Shown in pieces: positions 4,834-6,433 of a stretch of 6,433 bases of DNA. This DNA is from Thermodesulfatator atlanticus (GTDB lineage Bacteria > Desulfobacterota > Thermodesulfobacteria > Thermodesulfobacteriales > Thermodesulfatatoraceae). The notes under the pieces were generated by a model that was not told the DNA's origin, ran no database searches, and saw only the letters and a program-made list of their open reading frames with translations. Position 1 is the stretch's first letter; the number at the start of each line of letters is the position of its first letter. The stretch spans positions 1-6,433 of the forward strand of contig DROK01000220.1 of the NCBI GenBank assembly GCA_011321895.1, in the 5' to 3' direction. Made by a program: the position numbers and the translations under genes.

Positions 4834-6433
4834 TCGCCCGCATCATCCAGGAAGAACTGGCGGCCCTGGTAGCCAAGGCCCAAGCGGAAGGGCTCCTTCC
4901 GCCGGCGGTAAGGCCACGTTTTCAGGTAGAGCCTCCCAAACACAAAGACCACGGGGATTACGCCACCAATATCGCCCTGAGCCTGGCTGGGCAGGCCCGG
5001 AAAAACCCCCGGGAACTGGCGGCCTGGTTTGCCGAAAACCTGCGCAAACGCCAGGATCTTTTCACCAAGGTGGAAGTAGCTGGCCCGGGTTTTATCAACT
5101 TTTTCATCGCCCCCGGGTACTGGCAGCAGGTGCCCGCCGTCATAGAAAAAGAAGGCCCTAATTACGGCCGGGTTGACGTAGGCCAGGGAAGACGCATCCA
5201 GGTGGAATTCGTTTCCGCTAACCCCACCGGCCCGTTACACATCGGTCACGGCCGGGGAGCCGCGGTGGGAGACACCCTTTCCCGGATCCTTTCTTTCGCC
5301 AACTTCAAAGTCGAAAAGGAATATTATATCAACGACGTGGGCCGCCAGATGAAAATTCTCGGCCGGTCTGTTTATCTGCGGGCCAAAGAACTGGCCGGAG
5401 AGAGAATCGATTTCCCTGAGGACCACTACCGTGGCGCATACATCATCGCCATCGCCCGCGCCCTGTTGGAAAAAGAGCCAGATCTCCTGACCCTCCCGGA
5501 AGAAGAAGGGATCGAAAGGGCCAAGGAATTTGCCCTGACCACCATACTTGCTGAGATCAAAAAGGATCTCGAAGATTTCGGGGTTACTTACGACAACTGG
5601 TTTTCGGAAAAGAGTCTCTATGAGACCAGCCAGGTAGAAAAGGCCCTTTCTCTCCTGAAGGAAAAGGGGCTACTTTACGAAAAAGACGGGGCCGTGTGGT
5701 TCAAGGCCTCCGCCTTTGGAGACGAAAAAGACCGGGTGGTAATTCGCGCCAGCGGAGAGCCCACCTATTTCGCTTCGGACATCGCTTACCATTTCAACAA
5801 ATTTTTTACCCGCAAATACCATACGGTTATCGATATCTGGGGGGCAGACCACCACGGATACATCCCGCGCCTCAAAGCGGTGATTAAGGCCTTCGGCCTC
5901 CCGGAGGAAAAACTCCAGGTCATGCTCATCCAGATGGTAAACCTCCTGGAAGGAGGGCGTCTTAAAAGCATGTCCACCCGGGCGGGTGAATTCGTCACCC
6001 TGCGGGAATTGATCGAGGAAGTGGGCAAGGATGCCACCAGGTTCATCTTCCTTACCAGACGGTGTGACAGCCCCCTTGATTTCGACGTAGAACTTGCCAA
6101 AAAACAAAGCCGCGAAAACCCTGTCTACTACGTCCAATACGCCCACGCCCGTCTGGCCAGCCTCTTCCGCAAGGCGGCAGATGAAGGTTTGGACCCCCCC
6201 AGGGTAGAAGAGGTGGATCTTTCCCTCCTTGATACCGAAGAAGACTTCAATCTCTTAAAACTGCTCGATTATTTTCCTGACACCATCGAGGCCTGTGCCG
6301 TCAAGCTGGAACCCCATCTCCTCACCTTCTATCTCCTGGACCTGGCCACCGCCTTACACGATTACTACACCAAACACCGCTTTTTGAGTGAAGACCGGCC
6401 TCGTACCAAGGCCCGTCTGATCCTGGCCAAAGC
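4830..6433 (+). CDS. argS: Arginyl-tRNA synthetase, 3' end cut by window edge
   Basis: This class I synthetase charges tRNA-Arg with arginine. The frame runs from ATG 4830 to the right edge without a stop, giving 534 codons of an expected total near 550-560, so only the last part of the anticodon-binding domain is missing. The N-terminal tRNA-binding domain covers about 1-110 and includes KDHGDYATNIAL (39-50). The HIGH motif is in NPTGPLHIGHGRG (131-143). ASDIAYHFNKF (315-325) and WGADHHGY (337-344) are catalytic-core motifs. The KMSKS region reads LKSMSTRAGEFVTLREL (378-394), a degenerate form as often seen in ArgS. SRENPVYYVQYAHARL (427-442) opens the anticodon-binding domain. No strong ribosome site precedes the start, and it overlaps the previous stop (ATGA), so translation is probably coupled to the Cys4 protein gene. 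The assignment is near certain. Confidence 0.97.
   Translation, partial: MIARIIQEELAALVAKAQAEGLLPPAVRPRFQVEPPKHKDHGDYATNIALSLAGQARKNPRELAAWFAENLRKRQDLFTKVEVAGPGFINFFIAPGYWQQVPAVIEKEGPNYGRVDVGQGRRIQVEFVSANPTGPLHIGHGRGAAVGDTLSRILSFANFKVEKEYYINDVGRQMKILGRSVYLRAKELAGERIDFPEDHYRGAYIIAIARALLEKEPDLLTLPEEEGIERAKEFALTTILAEIKKDLEDFGVTYDNWFSEKSLYETSQVEKALSLLKEKGLLYEKDGAVWFKASAFGDEKDRVVIRASGEPTYFASDIAYHFNKFFTRKYHTVIDIWGADHHGYIPRLKAVIKAFGLPEEKLQVMLIQMVNLLEGGRLKSMSTRAGEFVTLRELIEEVGKDATRFIFLTRRCDSPLDFDVELAKKQSRENPVYYVQYAHARLASLFRKAADEGLDPPRVEEVDLSLLDTEEDFNLLKLLDYFPDTIEACAVKLEPHLLTFYLLDLATALHDYYTKHRFLSEDRPRTKARLILAK

Noticed and set aside
5670..6146. A 158-residue minus-strand open frame inside argS
   Set aside because: It is antisense to the conserved catalytic core of argS, and such shadow frames are common in moderately GC-rich genes.

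Overview
The window looks like a compact chromosomal segment of a thermophilic, anaerobic bacterium. I infer this from the short or overlapping gene junctions, Glu/Lys-rich proteins, moderate GC content by eye, a four-cluster ferredoxin and a CooT-family nickel protein. A sulfate- or sulfur-metabolising Thermodesulfobacteriota-like lineage is my best guess, but nothing here proves it. There are ten protein genes and no RNA gene, CRISPR array, insertion sequence or convincing terminator. No gene-free stretch exceeds 60 bases.

Minus strand, positions 2195 down to 1: one tight operon of four genes. The order is a LapA-domain membrane protein (1899-2195), a YkgJ-type cysteine-cluster protein (1108-1902), a histidine phosphatase (477-1115, TTG start) and a PsiE-family membrane protein (from 474, running off the left edge). 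The junctions are a 4-base ATGA overlap, an 8-base overlap and a 2-base gap, so translational coupling is likely throughout.

A 56-base divergent intergenic region (2196-2251) separates this operon from the rightward genes. It must hold the start signals for both directions.

Plus strand, positions 2252 to 6433: a pentapeptide-repeat protein with an unusually regular run of 39 repeats (2252-2920). Next is an RluA-family pseudouridine synthase whose likely TTG start lies inside the end of the previous gene (2910-3626). A 16-cysteine ferredoxin-like electron-transfer protein (3677-4243) and a CooT-family nickel-binding protein (4299-4502) follow. Then come an unrecognised 112-residue protein with a histidine-striped helix and four cysteines (4495-4833), and arginyl-tRNA synthetase (from 4830, cut by the right edge). 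The last three overlap by 8 and 4 bases.

The most interesting part is the ferredoxin, CooT and Cys4/His3 trio at 3677-4833. It suggests a small redox and nickel-handling unit, possibly linked to a Ni-CO dehydrogenase encoded elsewhere, coupled to a housekeeping argS gene. That functional link is inference. The sequence itself shows the cysteine patterns, the Met-Cys start of CooT and the overlaps.
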